Below are positions 53,991 to 62,129 of a stretch of 64,000 nucleotides of DNA, one piece after another. The stretch's first letter is position 1. Every line of letters starts with the position of its first letter. This DNA comes from Rhizobium johnstonii 3841. Lineage in GTDB: Bacteria; Pseudomonadota; Alphaproteobacteria; Rhizobiales; Rhizobiaceae. Below the pieces are notes generated by a model. That model was not told the DNA's origin, did no database searches, and saw nothing but the letters and a program-made list of their open reading frames with translations. The stretch covers positions 3,973,501-4,037,500 of the forward strand of contig NC_008380.1 in NCBI RefSeq assembly GCF_000009265.1. The letters run 5' to 3'. The position numbers and the translations under genes were made by a program.

Positions 53991-55060
53991 GCGCGCTCGA
54001 AATTCAAAACATCCGCAAGACCTATGGCGACGTCGAGACGCTGAAAGGCATCGACATCTCGTTGGATAGCGGCGAGTTCCTGGTGCTGCTCGGCTCCTCC
54101 GGCTGCGGCAAGTCCACGCTGCTGAACATCATCGCCGGCCTTGCCGAGGCGACGAGCGGCGATGTCAGGATCGGCGGCCGCTCGGTGCTCGGCGTGCATC
54201 CGAAGGACCGCGACATCGCCATGGTCTTTCAATCCTACGCGCTTTATCCCAATCTGACGGTGCACCGGAACATCGGCTTCGGCCTGGAAATGCGCAAGGT
54301 GCCGGCGCAGGAGCGCGACAGGGCCGTACACGATGCTGCCAAGCTCCTGCAGATCGAAAACCTCCTCGACCGCAAGCCGAGCCAGCTTTCCGGCGGTCAG
54401 CGCCAGCGCGTCGCGATCGGTCGCGCGCTGGTGCGCAAACCTGAGGTATTCCTCTTCGACGAACCGCTCTCCAATCTTGACGCCAAGCTGCGCATGGAGA
54501 TGCGCACCGAGATCAAGCGGCTGCATCAGATGCTGAAGACCACGGTCGTCTATGTCACCCATGACCAGATCGAGGCGATGACCCTTGCAAGCCGCATCGC
54601 CGTCATGCGCGACGGCCGCATCGAGCAGTTGGGCACGCCGGAGGAGATCTACAACCATCCGGCAACGCTCTATGTCGCGACCTTCGTCGGCGCGCCGCCG
54701 ATGAACCTGCTGAAGGCGACGGCGCGTGACGGTGGCCTGGCGCTTTCAGGCTCCGATGCGATCCTGCCCCTGCCCGCTCGTTTCCGCCAGACTGCCGGCA
54801 ATGGCCGCGACCTTATCCTCGGCATCCGTCCCGAGGCGCTTCGCACGGACGGCACCGGCCCGTCGATCGAGGCAAGCCTTGAGGTCGCAGAGCTGACCGG
54901 CCCGGAACTCGTCGTCACCGCCCTTGCCGGACATCAGCGGCTGATGGCCTGCCTGCCGCCACGCACACCGATCCGCGACAACGAAAAGCTCACCCTCTTT
55001 TTCGACGAGGAGGCAATGCATCTCTTCGATCCGGAAACCGGTCTCAGCTGCGGCTGTTAG
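53987..55060 (+). CDS. sugar ABC transporter ATPase (UgpC/MalK type)
   Basis: ATPase of 357 residues for the CUT1 importer encoded upstream. Walker A GSSGCGKST, signature [15 protein letters not shown], Walker [13 protein letters not shown] and H-loop VTHDQIEAM are intact, with a MalK-like C-terminal OB domain. The start overlaps the kinase stop (ATGA). It is the last gene of the ROK-controlled operon, with 28 bases to the convergent GH16 gene. It is a paralogue of ugpC at 42690. Confidence 0.93.
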   Translation: MSALEIQNIRKTYGDVETLKGIDISLDSGEFLVLLGSSGCGKSTLLNIIAGLAEATSGDVRIGGRSVLGVHPKDRDIAMVFQSYALYPNLTVHRNIGFGLEMRKVPAQERDRAVHDAAKLLQIENLLDRKPSQLSGGQRQRVAIGRALVRKPEVFLFDEPLSNLDAKLRMEMRTEIKRLHQMLKTTVVYVTHDQIEAMTLASRIAVMRDGRIEQLGTPEEIYNHPATLYVATFVGAPPMNLLKATARDGGLALSGSDAILPLPARFRQTAGNGRDLILGIRPEALRTDGTGPSIEASLEVAELTGPELVVTALAGHQRLMACLPPRTPIRDNEKLTLFFDEEAMHLFDPETGLSCGC

Positions 55061-55088
55061 CGACGGAACGGCTATCCCCGTCAGTTGT

Positions 55089-55916
55089 TCAATTCGCTGC
55101 ATCAGTAGGCTTGCGCTTGTAGACGTGAATATAGTCGACGAGCAAAATGGAAGGATTGGGCGTTTCATCGATCGGCCAACCCGAGCCGAGTGCCAGGTTC
55201 ACCAGCGGATAGAACGGCATGTGGAATTCCTTCGGCGTGTCGAAGCTCCAGATGAACTGACGGTCGAAGTAGAAGCTCGTTTTGTCGGCTTGGATATCGA
55301 CGCCGTAGGTGTGATATTCACTGTTCAAAATGCCGTCCTGGACCTTTTGCCAATGGCCGCCGGTGCTGTTCTGGCCGCCCTGGCTCTGACGCCAGATATG
55401 AAAACCCATGCTGAATTCGTAGGGCGCGCGTCCGTAATATTCCAGGACGTCGATCTCGGCGGTGTATTTCGACCGGTCGAGCCCGATCAGCCAGAATGCC
55501 GGCCAGACGCCCTTGCCCGGCGGCAGCTTCATCCTTGCTTCGAAATAGCCGAACTGCTGCGAGAATCCTTCGCCTTTCGGGTTCACCGACGACAGCAGGC
55601 CCGAGCGCCAGGTTCCATCGGCCTCCTTGCGCGCTTCGATCTTCAGAATTCCCTGATCGGTGGTAAACGGAAAGCCGGGGGCCGGATCTGTGAAGCGGGC
55701 ATCGCCGAAATCGCCGTTCCAGGGTGTATGGGCGATCCAGCGGGAACTTCTCTCCCCCCAGGCCGAGACGTCTAGACTGTCGAAACTCTCCTCGAACGTG
55801 AGCTGGTACGCATTGATATTGAGCGGTTCCTGAGCCACGCTGGGTTGGCCGGGCAACGCGCCCAGACCAAGAACGATAAGCAAACCCAGAGCCTTAGAAG
55901 ATATCCCGTAACGCAT
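55089..55916 (-). CDS. secreted GH16 endo-glycanase
   Basis: Family GH16 glycanase, 275 residues, secreted through a Sec signal peptide (MRYGISSKALGLLIVLGLGA, cut near SVAQ at 29). The catalytic motif EIDVLEYYG places the nucleophile at E154 and acid/base at E159. These beta-jelly-roll enzymes include ExoK-like exopolysaccharide-cleaving glycanases; beta-1,3(4)-glucan or the locus's own polymer is the likely substrate. The ATG at 55916 has a GGAGGAG ribosome site; upstream sequence in the open frame belongs to the flippase region. It closes the minus-strand polysaccharide operon. Confidence 0.91.
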   Translation of the reverse strand: MRYGISSKALGLLIVLGLGALPGQPSVAQEPLNINAYQLTFEESFDSLDVSAWGERSSRWIAHTPWNGDFGDARFTDPAPGFPFTTDQGILKIEARKEADGTWRSGLLSSVNPKGEGFSQQFGYFEARMKLPPGKGVWPAFWLIGLDRSKYTAEIDVLEYYGRAPYEFSMGFHIWRQSQGGQNSTGGHWQKVQDGILNSEYHTYGVDIQADKTSFYFDRQFIWSFDTPKEFHMPFYPLVNLALGSGWPIDETPNPSILLVDYIHVYKRKPTDAAN

Positions 55917-55966
55917 TCTGCTCCTCCGAAAACGCCAAACCAATTTTTGCGCTGCACTTGTCTCGA

Positions 55967-57448
55967 TCATGAGATGAGAACTCCGTTTCGTCGCGGCATG
56001 AGCCTTTGGACGACGATGGTCTCGATGCCGTCGGGCCTTCCGACAATTTGCCACACGAGCAGCGCGAAGACCCAGAAGATCGCCACTGCCGCCCCGCCGC
56101 AAAGCGCCAGGCTGGCGACCAGGTTGAGGCCGACAGGCATGGCAGCGAGCATCGGCTCTATCCACAGCAGGAAAGCGATCATCGGCAAGCTCGCGACCAG
56201 AGGCCTTAGAAAGGCGTGCAACTGAGCGGCGAACGTCGCGCCGATCAGCCGCCGCGTAATGATCAGCGATGCGGCATAGGCGACAAGCACCGCCACGATC
56301 CGCGCGCCCAGTGCTCCTGCCACCTGAAAATAGACAATGCCCAGGATGGTGACCGGAACCCTGACGGCGAACTCGGCAAACATCCGGAGAGCGAGATAAC
56401 GGGTTTTGTTGAGCACCATGGCCAATGGCGGCATCATGTTCGTCGGAAGACCGAGCAGACTGCCGATGCACAACCACTGCAGAATCGGCGCGGCGGATGC
56501 CCATTTCTCGCCGACGATGATCCGCACGGCCGGCTCGGCAAGCAAAGCGAGCGCGATGAGGATGGGCGCTGCCACGAAGGTGATCGCGTTCGTCGCCTTC
56601 AGATAGGCAGCGATCAGATTACGACGGTCATCGACGGTCGAGAATGCCGCCATCAGCGGACGCAACAATGGCCCGACGAAGGTCTGGTATGGAATAGCGG
56701 CGATATTGTCGGCGACGCTGAAGGCGCCGAAAGTCGACAAGCCCGTAAAGCGCGGCAAAAGCAGCCGGTCCAGTTGCCAGTTGATCGAACTCAGCACCTG
56801 CGAGACGGTGTTCCAGCTGATCATGTCCTGAAAGTGCTTCCACTCGGAAAGGCTGAACCTCGGTCGCATCGGCGCAAAGACATAGGAGGTGATCGCCGCG
56901 GCGGTCGGGCCTGCAACCGCGCCGATCGCCAGCCCCCAATAGCTGCCGGTCGCGACCGCGACCCCGACACCGAACAGCAGTGTCGACCCCTTGGTGATGA
57001 GATCGAGTGCGAACTCGCGTTTGAAATCGAACCGCTGCATGAACAGAACCATGCGCGGGCTGATCACGCTGCGCATGGCAGGCGCAATCGAGAGCACAGC
57101 GACGAGAGAGAAAAGCCGGGGATCGTCATAGATCAGAGCCATCGGCCAGGAGATGAACATCATCAGCACGCTGATGGCCACGCCTCGTAACAGGCTGAGG
57201 GTAAGGGCGGTGGCAAACATATCGTCCGAAGGCGACGGCTGGCGCATGAGGGCCTGCGTCAGCGGCAGGTCCAGGATTGTCTCGACGATGACCAGAACCG
57301 AGGTCGCTATGGCGACAAGGCCGAAATCCGCCGGGCTCAAAAGCCTTGCGAGGATCAGGAGGCTGACGAAATCGAGCAGTCGCGCCAGGAACTTTCCGCT
57401 GATGGTCCAGATACTCGCCGTCGCCGTCCTCTGAGATACGCTTGACAT
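55967..57448 (-). CDS. polysaccharide flippase (Wzx/RfbX-like)
   Basis: Integral membrane protein of 493 residues with about 12-14 helices, belonging to the MATE-like polysaccharide transporter group (Wzx/ExoT type). It begins MSSVSQRTATASIWTISGKF and has the pattern ARLLSPADFGLVAIATSVLV typical of this family. It should flip lipid-linked oligosaccharide repeat units across the inner membrane. It sits 68 bases after the GT4 gene and 50 bases before the GH16 gene, all leftward, in the polysaccharide operon. Confidence 0.91.
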   Translation of the reverse strand: MSSVSQRTATASIWTISGKFLARLLDFVSLLILARLLSPADFGLVAIATSVLVIVETILDLPLTQALMRQPSPSDDMFATALTLSLLRGVAISVLMMFISWPMALIYDDPRLFSLVAVLSIAPAMRSVISPRMVLFMQRFDFKREFALDLITKGSTLLFGVGVAVATGSYWGLAIGAVAGPTAAAITSYVFAPMRPRFSLSEWKHFQDMISWNTVSQVLSSINWQLDRLLLPRFTGLSTFGAFSVADNIAAIPYQTFVGPLLRPLMAAFSTVDDRRNLIAAYLKATNAITFVAAPILIALALLAEPAVRIIVGEKWASAAPILQWLCIGSLLGLPTNMMPPLAMVLNKTRYLALRMFAEFAVRVPVTILGIVYFQVAGALGARIVAVLVAYAASLIITRRLIGATFAAQLHAFLRPLVASLPMIAFLLWIEPMLAAMPVGLNLVASLALCGGAAVAIFWVFALLVWQIVGRPDGIETIVVQRLMPRRNGVLIS

Positions 57449-57516
57449 GTCTATTTTCTATTCCTCGTCGACGGTTTCGGTCGCAGCGGCAAGACAGGCA
57501 GCTCCGCTCCTTGCCC

Positions 57517-58761
57517 TCAGCCCGCCCGTCTTCTGAAGACCTCGGCGGATCGGTCGCCTTGGTCCGACAGTTGCTGCTCGATCAGGCGGGACAGGCGGTC
57601 GCGGAACACGGCGGAAGAAAATTTCAGCGAGTGCGCGCGGATCGCATGCGGATCGATATCGTCCTCCACCTCCTCGAACGCCGCCATCGTTTCCAACAGA
57701 GCTTCCGTGGTCTGCTGCGCGAAGCGAAAACCAACCTGCGGCGAGGAAACGGTTTCCCTGGCGCCGCCGGCGTCGAAAGCCAGGACCGGCCGCCCTGATG
57801 CCATGGCTTCCACCGGAAGGATGCCGAAATCCTCCGTGCCCGGAAACAAGAGGGCGCGGCATCGCGACAGATGGTCGCGCAGAACGTTGAAGGGCTGATG
57901 GCCGAGAAACTCAACGGTCGGTCCGGCGATCGACTTCAGATAGGCCAGTTGTTCTCCCTCGCCGATCACGACCAGCTTTCGGCCGGCCTCGGTGCAGGCG
58001 CGAACGGCGATATCCGGCCGCTTGTAGGTGGTCAGCTGTCCCGCATAGAGATAGAACTCGCCCTTCCCCTTCCCCACCACAAAATCGTCGGTCGCAACCG
58101 GCGGATGGATGACGATGGATTCCCGGTCGTAGAAGCGGCGGATGCGGCTTGCGACATAATCGGAATTGGCAACGAACACATCGACCCGCGAGGAGGTCGT
58201 CACGTCCCAAGCGCGCAGCATGGGTGCGGTGATCGACATCATTGCGCGACCCACCCAGGGCAGGCCATGGCGGTAGACATGGAACTGATCCCAGATGTAG
58301 CGCATCGGCGAATGGCAGTAGCAGACATGCAGGGCGTCGGCGCGCGTGATGATGCCCTTGGCGGGTCCGGATTCGCTCGACAGCACGAGATCGTAATCCT
58401 GCAGATCGAACTGCTCGAGCGCGAAAGGCATCAGCGGCAACATCTTGGTATAATGCCGCTTTGCACCGGGGATCTTCTGCAGGAAGGATGTGCGGATGTT
58501 CCGCGTCTTCAGAAAATCGCTGATGCGATCCCGGTTGCAGACGAGGGTGAAGATGTCGGCCTGCGGAAACATGCGGCACAGCTCTTCGACGACCTTCTCG
58601 CCGCCGCGCATCGAAACGAGCCAATAATGCACGATGGCGACGCGAAGCTGCTTGGTATCGCTCGCGCTTCCGGCCTCAGTGACACGTCTTTTCGCCATGA
58701 CAGGCGCATCGCCGAGAAATGCTCTCGCGTCGGGAAGAGAGGTTGTTGCCTTAAGGGTCAA
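57517..58761 (-). CDS. GT4-type glycosyltransferase
   Basis: Glycosyltransferase with two Rossmann-like domains, about 414 residues. The N-domain starts near RVAIVHYWLVSMRGGEKVVEEL; the C-domain has the donor-binding EX7E region in TEDFGILPVEAMASGRPVLA, characteristic of GT4. I start it at TTG 58761: it overlaps the preceding gene's stop (TTGA) and has AAGGAG at 7 bases; an ATG at 58698 would be 21 codons shorter. It adds one sugar to the lipid-linked unit. Sugar and linkage unknown. Confidence 0.87.
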   Translation of the reverse strand: MTLKATTSLPDARAFLGDAPVMAKRRVTEAGSASDTKQLRVAIVHYWLVSMRGGEKVVEELCRMFPQADIFTLVCNRDRISDFLKTRNIRTSFLQKIPGAKRHYTKMLPLMPFALEQFDLQDYDLVLSSESGPAKGIITRADALHVCYCHSPMRYIWDQFHVYRHGLPWVGRAMMSITAPMLRAWDVTTSSRVDVFVANSDYVASRIRRFYDRESIVIHPPVATDDFVVGKGKGEFYLYAGQLTTYKRPDIAVRACTEAGRKLVVIGEGEQLAYLKSIAGPTVEFLGHQPFNVLRDHLSRCRALLFPGTEDFGILPVEAMASGRPVLAFDAGGARETVSSPQVGFRFAQQTTEALLETMAAFEEVEDDIDPHAIRAHSLKFSSAVFRDRLSRLIEQQLSDQGDRSAEVFRRRAG

Positions 58762-60104
58762 CTCAATACTCCTTGTATCGCCACACCGTCTGTCAGCTCG
58801 GGAACAGCATTCGTCGAAATCAGGGTGTGGTATTCGGAAAGAAGCGCGTCGCGCCATTCCTCGTGTGTCGACGCAAGATCCGGCGACTTCAGGAAAGCCC
58901 GCTCGCTCATGGCGCGGACCTCGTGCCTCGGCATTTGGCTAAATCGCGTCAAAGTATCGGCAAAGGCGCTTTCGTCAGCCGTATCGCAGGCGATCGCCAT
59001 GCCGGCTCTTTGCATTTCTTCGGCAAGAAAGGCGCTACGCGACATGATGACCGGCAGACCGCTCCTGGCCGCTTCGATAGCGACGAGGCCGAATGGCTCG
59101 GGATAGCGAGACGGCATCAACAGTGCACGCGCCTTGCGGATGGTCGGGCCGATCTCCGCATGCGACTGCCAGCCGACGGCCCTGACGTGATCTCCCGAAG
59201 CCGCAACCAGCGGCATCAGCGGCCCGTCCCCGATCACGCAGAGCCTGACGCCGGCTTTGCGTGTGGCGGCCACGGCGTCCTCTATGCCCTTCTCTTCGTC
59301 CAACCGCCCGATGAAGACGAACTCCTCGTTGGCCTCCGCCTCGATGCGTTTGATGGAGAGCGGAGCGACGGGATTGCGGATTGTCGTCAGTCGTTCGGGC
59401 CGATATCCGGCGCCGACGAGGAAGCTTGCCATCTTCTCGTGCAGCAGGATGATACGGCCGAAATCGGCCTGATCCTTCAGCCGTCGGAGGATATTGGAGC
59501 CGCGGGCAACCCGCCATAATTTGTGCGAATAACTTCTCTTGTCGCAGGCCGTCGCAATGCAGCCTCCGCCGAGCGGGCGTCGAAGGCAGACTTCCTGCGC
59601 CTGATAGTCGAAGAAGGCGCCGTTGGGGCAGGCTGTGAAGAAATCATGCGCGTGCACCACGCATCGTCTGGCGACCGGCATCAACGCCCTGAAAATCGCC
59701 GGAGACAGGATCTGGTGCCAGCCATGGACATGGTAGACGGTATTGGCGGTGTCGTTTGCGGCAATCCAATTCGCGACCATACGGACGGCGGCGCCGTTGT
59801 GAATGCCGGTCACGAAAGCCTTCGCACGCTCGGCACTGAGCAGATCGCGGCTATTCAGCCCGACCATCAAGACCCCGAGTGCGACGAGCTCCGCATTGGC
59901 GGCGTCATCCCCGCAAATATAGGTCACGGGGATGTCGAGGCCCCGAAAAAGCTTGGCGGACAGCACCGCCAGCGCCGTCGCACCGCCTCTGGCGACCGAA
60001 TAGTCGTCGATGATGACCACGCGATCGATCTTTGTCGTGCCGGGGCCGGGAAACCGGCCGACGCTTGCGGCGGATCGGAGGACCTCGGGAAGCGACGGGC
60101 GCAT
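58758..60104 (-). CDS. GT4-type glycosyltransferase
   Basis: Second GT4 enzyme, 448 residues. The C-terminal nucleotide-sugar region has GRLDEEKGIEDAVAATRKAG and YPEPFGLVAIEAARSGLPVI (EX7E). The N-domain has RVVIIDDYSVARGGATALAV and a cysteine-containing segment (ACPNGAFFDYQAQEVCLRRP). The ATG at 60104 overlaps the Crp-like gene's stop by one base (TGATG) and the end overlaps the next GT gene by 4 bases including its start. It belongs to the same coupled string of genes; substrate unknown. Confidence 0.88.
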   Translation of the reverse strand: MRPSLPEVLRSAASVGRFPGPGTTKIDRVVIIDDYSVARGGATALAVLSAKLFRGLDIPVTYICGDDAANAELVALGVLMVGLNSRDLLSAERAKAFVTGIHNGAAVRMVANWIAANDTANTVYHVHGWHQILSPAIFRALMPVARRCVVHAHDFFTACPNGAFFDYQAQEVCLRRPLGGGCIATACDKRSYSHKLWRVARGSNILRRLKDQADFGRIILLHEKMASFLVGAGYRPERLTTIRNPVAPLSIKRIEAEANEEFVFIGRLDEEKGIEDAVAATRKAGVRLCVIGDGPLMPLVAASGDHVRAVGWQSHAEIGPTIRKARALLMPSRYPEPFGLVAIEAARSGLPVIMSRSAFLAEEMQRAGMAIACDTADESAFADTLTRFSQMPRHEVRAMSERAFLKSPDLASTHEEWRDALLSEYHTLISTNAVPELTDGVAIQGVLS

Positions 60105-60841
60105 CACTTCACCGAAACTGCGCCGTTGGCACAGGCCTCCAGCGCCTTGCGGTTGAGGATGCGGATCTTGCCCTGGCCCCCGTCGATGATCTTGCCTTCC
60201 CGCAGGCGCCGCAGGCATTGATTGACCTTCTCGCGGGACGCCGGCAGCGTCGCGGCCAGATCATTTTGCGAGATGGTCAGTTCGTCACCGCTGTTTGCCG
60301 CATCTTTTCCATAAACAGTGGAGAGCCGCAGCAGCGTGCTGGCCAGCCTCGATTGCAGGCTCGACGCCGCATTCGCAATGATCCGAAGTTCAAGCTCTGA
60401 AATACGCGCCAGCGCCCTGGAGAAGACCTTTTCGCGAAAGCAGGGATCGCTGGCATACATGTCGCGCAGCAGCCGGCCTTCGAAGAAATGCAGTTCGCAG
60501 GCGGAACCGGCGCGGTATTCGAGGCTCAATGTCTGCCTGCGCAGAACCTCGAGCTCGCCGATGAGGCCGGATTTCGGAATGATCTCGACGATGAATTCCC
60601 TGCCGTCGGGCAGCATCGTGCTTGCGCTGACCACCCCCGAATGGACGCGCGCGAACGTATCGACGAGGACGCCGGCCCCGGCGATGATCTCGCCGCGCCG
60701 GAAACGCCGGACGCTCGACCGGCAGGATAGGAATTCGTCGTCGATGACGATGCGGCTGTTCAGATGAATGCCGCCGTTAGCCGATATCGCCGGTTTGCCG
60801 ATGCCGGCCCTGCGATCTGATGCGTGTGTCGCCCCATCCAT
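60104..60841 (-). CDS. Crp/Fnr-family transcriptional regulator
   Basis: 245-residue regulator with a cyclic-nucleotide-binding-like beta roll (about 35-145, RGEIIAGAGVLVDTFARVHSG and SGLIGELEVL) and a C-terminal winged helix with ISQNDLAATLPASREKVNQC as recognition region. It lacks the cysteine pattern of Fnr, so a nucleotide or other ligand is more likely. The start is uncertain: ATG 60841 has GGAG at 8 bases; 60847 and 60880 are also open. It is the first gene of the polysaccharide operon and presumably controls this operon and the divergent ExoY-like unit. Confidence 0.89.
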   Translation of the reverse strand: MDGATHASDRRAGIGKPAISANGGIHLNSRIVIDDEFLSCRSSVRRFRRGEIIAGAGVLVDTFARVHSGVVSASTMLPDGREFIVEIIPKSGLIGELEVLRRQTLSLEYRAGSACELHFFEGRLLRDMYASDPCFREKVFSRALARISELELRIIANAASSLQSRLASTLLRLSTVYGKDAANSGDELTISQNDLAATLPASREKVNQCLRRLREGKIIDGGQGKIRILNRKALEACANGAVSVK

Positions 60842-61309
60842 GCGCATAACTCCACTCGATAACCATAGGCAATGCTGCACTGCATCATTTATATTGTCTT
60901 AATATGAGAGTCAAATAACATCACGGAGATATGAGGTAAAGATAAAGTATATATTTAACTCAAAACAAAATATACACCGCAAAAAGGACCAAAAAATCTC
61001 AAAGAAGCCAAAAAACCGCCACGCCATCGAAGATGGTTGCCTATTAAAATGGCTTACTGAATAAAAATAAGCAACAATCAAAGTGATGACATCAAAACTG
61101 ATAAATAATCGTCACCGGATAATCACCACGAATTAGATTAGATTGTCGTTTTAAATGAAGATAAGGCCATCAAGGTGTAATCCGATTTCTCGATTGCCCG
61201 TTAGTAGCATAAAGAATTTGTTAAGGATTATGACCTTGGTAACAGACAACCAGAGTGCGGCGCAGCAAACTTTGAACGGTTCTTAATCGGAATATTTTGG
61301 AGACCACCG
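60842..61309. other. AT-rich intergenic region of the polysaccharide locus
   Basis: About 470 bases, markedly AT-rich against the high-GC coding background, between divergent crp-like and ExoY-like genes. It probably carries both promoters. Candidate elements include the palindrome TGATGACATCA (61084-61094), a repeated ATTAG and many A-runs. I see no reading frame or RNA gene. Confidence 0.6.
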
Positions 61310-62011
61310 ATGACATGGGAAGCACATAGTTTCGAGGCTTGGTCGCGTGTCGGACGGTCCGCGAAAGGCGCCGATCTTCATTCGTCCCGGCCTCGTGCGG
61401 CAGGCAGATCGTCGAAGCGCGCGCTAGACCTTGTCATCGCAGTTACGGCCCTGATCCTGCTTTCCCCGCTTCTGTTGATCGTCGCAATGATCGTGAAGAT
61501 GAGCGACCGCGGCCCGGTCTTCTATTCCCATACGCGCATCGGCGTCGGCGGAGCGCCGTTCGGATGCCTCAAATTTCGCACGATGAAGACCAATGCGAGT
61601 GCTCAGCTTGCCGAATTGCTGCAAAACAACCCGGCTGCGCGAAGCGAATGGGAAGAGACACGCAAGCTGAAGGACGATCCGAGGATCACGGCCGTCGGTG
61701 ATATCCTCAGGAGGTCGAGCATCGACGAGCTTCCCCAACTGATCAATATCGTGCGTGGCGACATGAGCCTTGTCGGCCCCCGGCCGATCACGGCTGAGGA
61801 ATTGCCGCGCTACGGCGAGCATATATGGGCCTACATGGCCGTCCGCCCGGGCCTGACCGGTCACTGGCAGACCAGCGGGCGCAATGACGTCAGCTACGAG
61901 TACCGGGTTTCCCTCGACGTTCACTATCTCAACAACTGGTCGCTCGGCAGGGACTTCATCATCATTGCCAAGACCATTCCCGCTCTGTTTTCCCAGCGCG
62001 GCTCGTATTGA
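61310..62011 (+). CDS. initiating sugar transferase (ExoY/PssA type)
   Basis: Undecaprenyl-phosphate sugar-1-phosphate transferase, 233 residues, of the short polyprenyl-phosphate type (PssA/ExoY) that starts repeat-unit assembly by loading galactose- or glucose-1-phosphate onto the lipid carrier. It has one membrane segment (about 38-62, LDLVIAVTALILLSPLLLIV) followed by the catalytic core with FKFRTM-like CLKFRTM, RRSSIDELPQLINIVRGDMS and SLVGPRP. A TTGGAG ribosome site precedes the ATG. It is divergent from the crp-like gene. Confidence 0.93.
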   Translation: MTWEAHSFEAWSRVGRSAKGADLHSSRPRAAGRSSKRALDLVIAVTALILLSPLLLIVAMIVKMSDRGPVFYSHTRIGVGGAPFGCLKFRTMKTNASAQLAELLQNNPAARSEWEETRKLKDDPRITAVGDILRRSSIDELPQLINIVRGDMSLVGPRPITAEELPRYGEHIWAYMAVRPGLTGHWQTSGRNDVSYEYRVSLDVHYLNNWSLGRDFIIIAKTIPALFSQRGSY

Positions 62012-62129
62012 GCATTCATGGGGAGAGCCGCCGATCATGCCTGGAATCGGAAGACACGCTACTCCCCCGTCCCTCCAAGCTGCCACTAACTGGTTACTCC
62101 GTGATCTCGCCATTTTGGATTAGGACGAC

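Noticed and set aside
55917-56504. N-terminal extension of the GH16 frame
   Set aside because: It runs over the flippase gene in another frame; the signal peptide and GGAGGAG site mark the start at 55916.
60842-61309. AT-rich gap as a replication origin or mobile-element scar
   Set aside because: No iterons, DnaA-box cluster, parA/repC genes or flanking direct repeats were found; a promoter region is the simpler reading.
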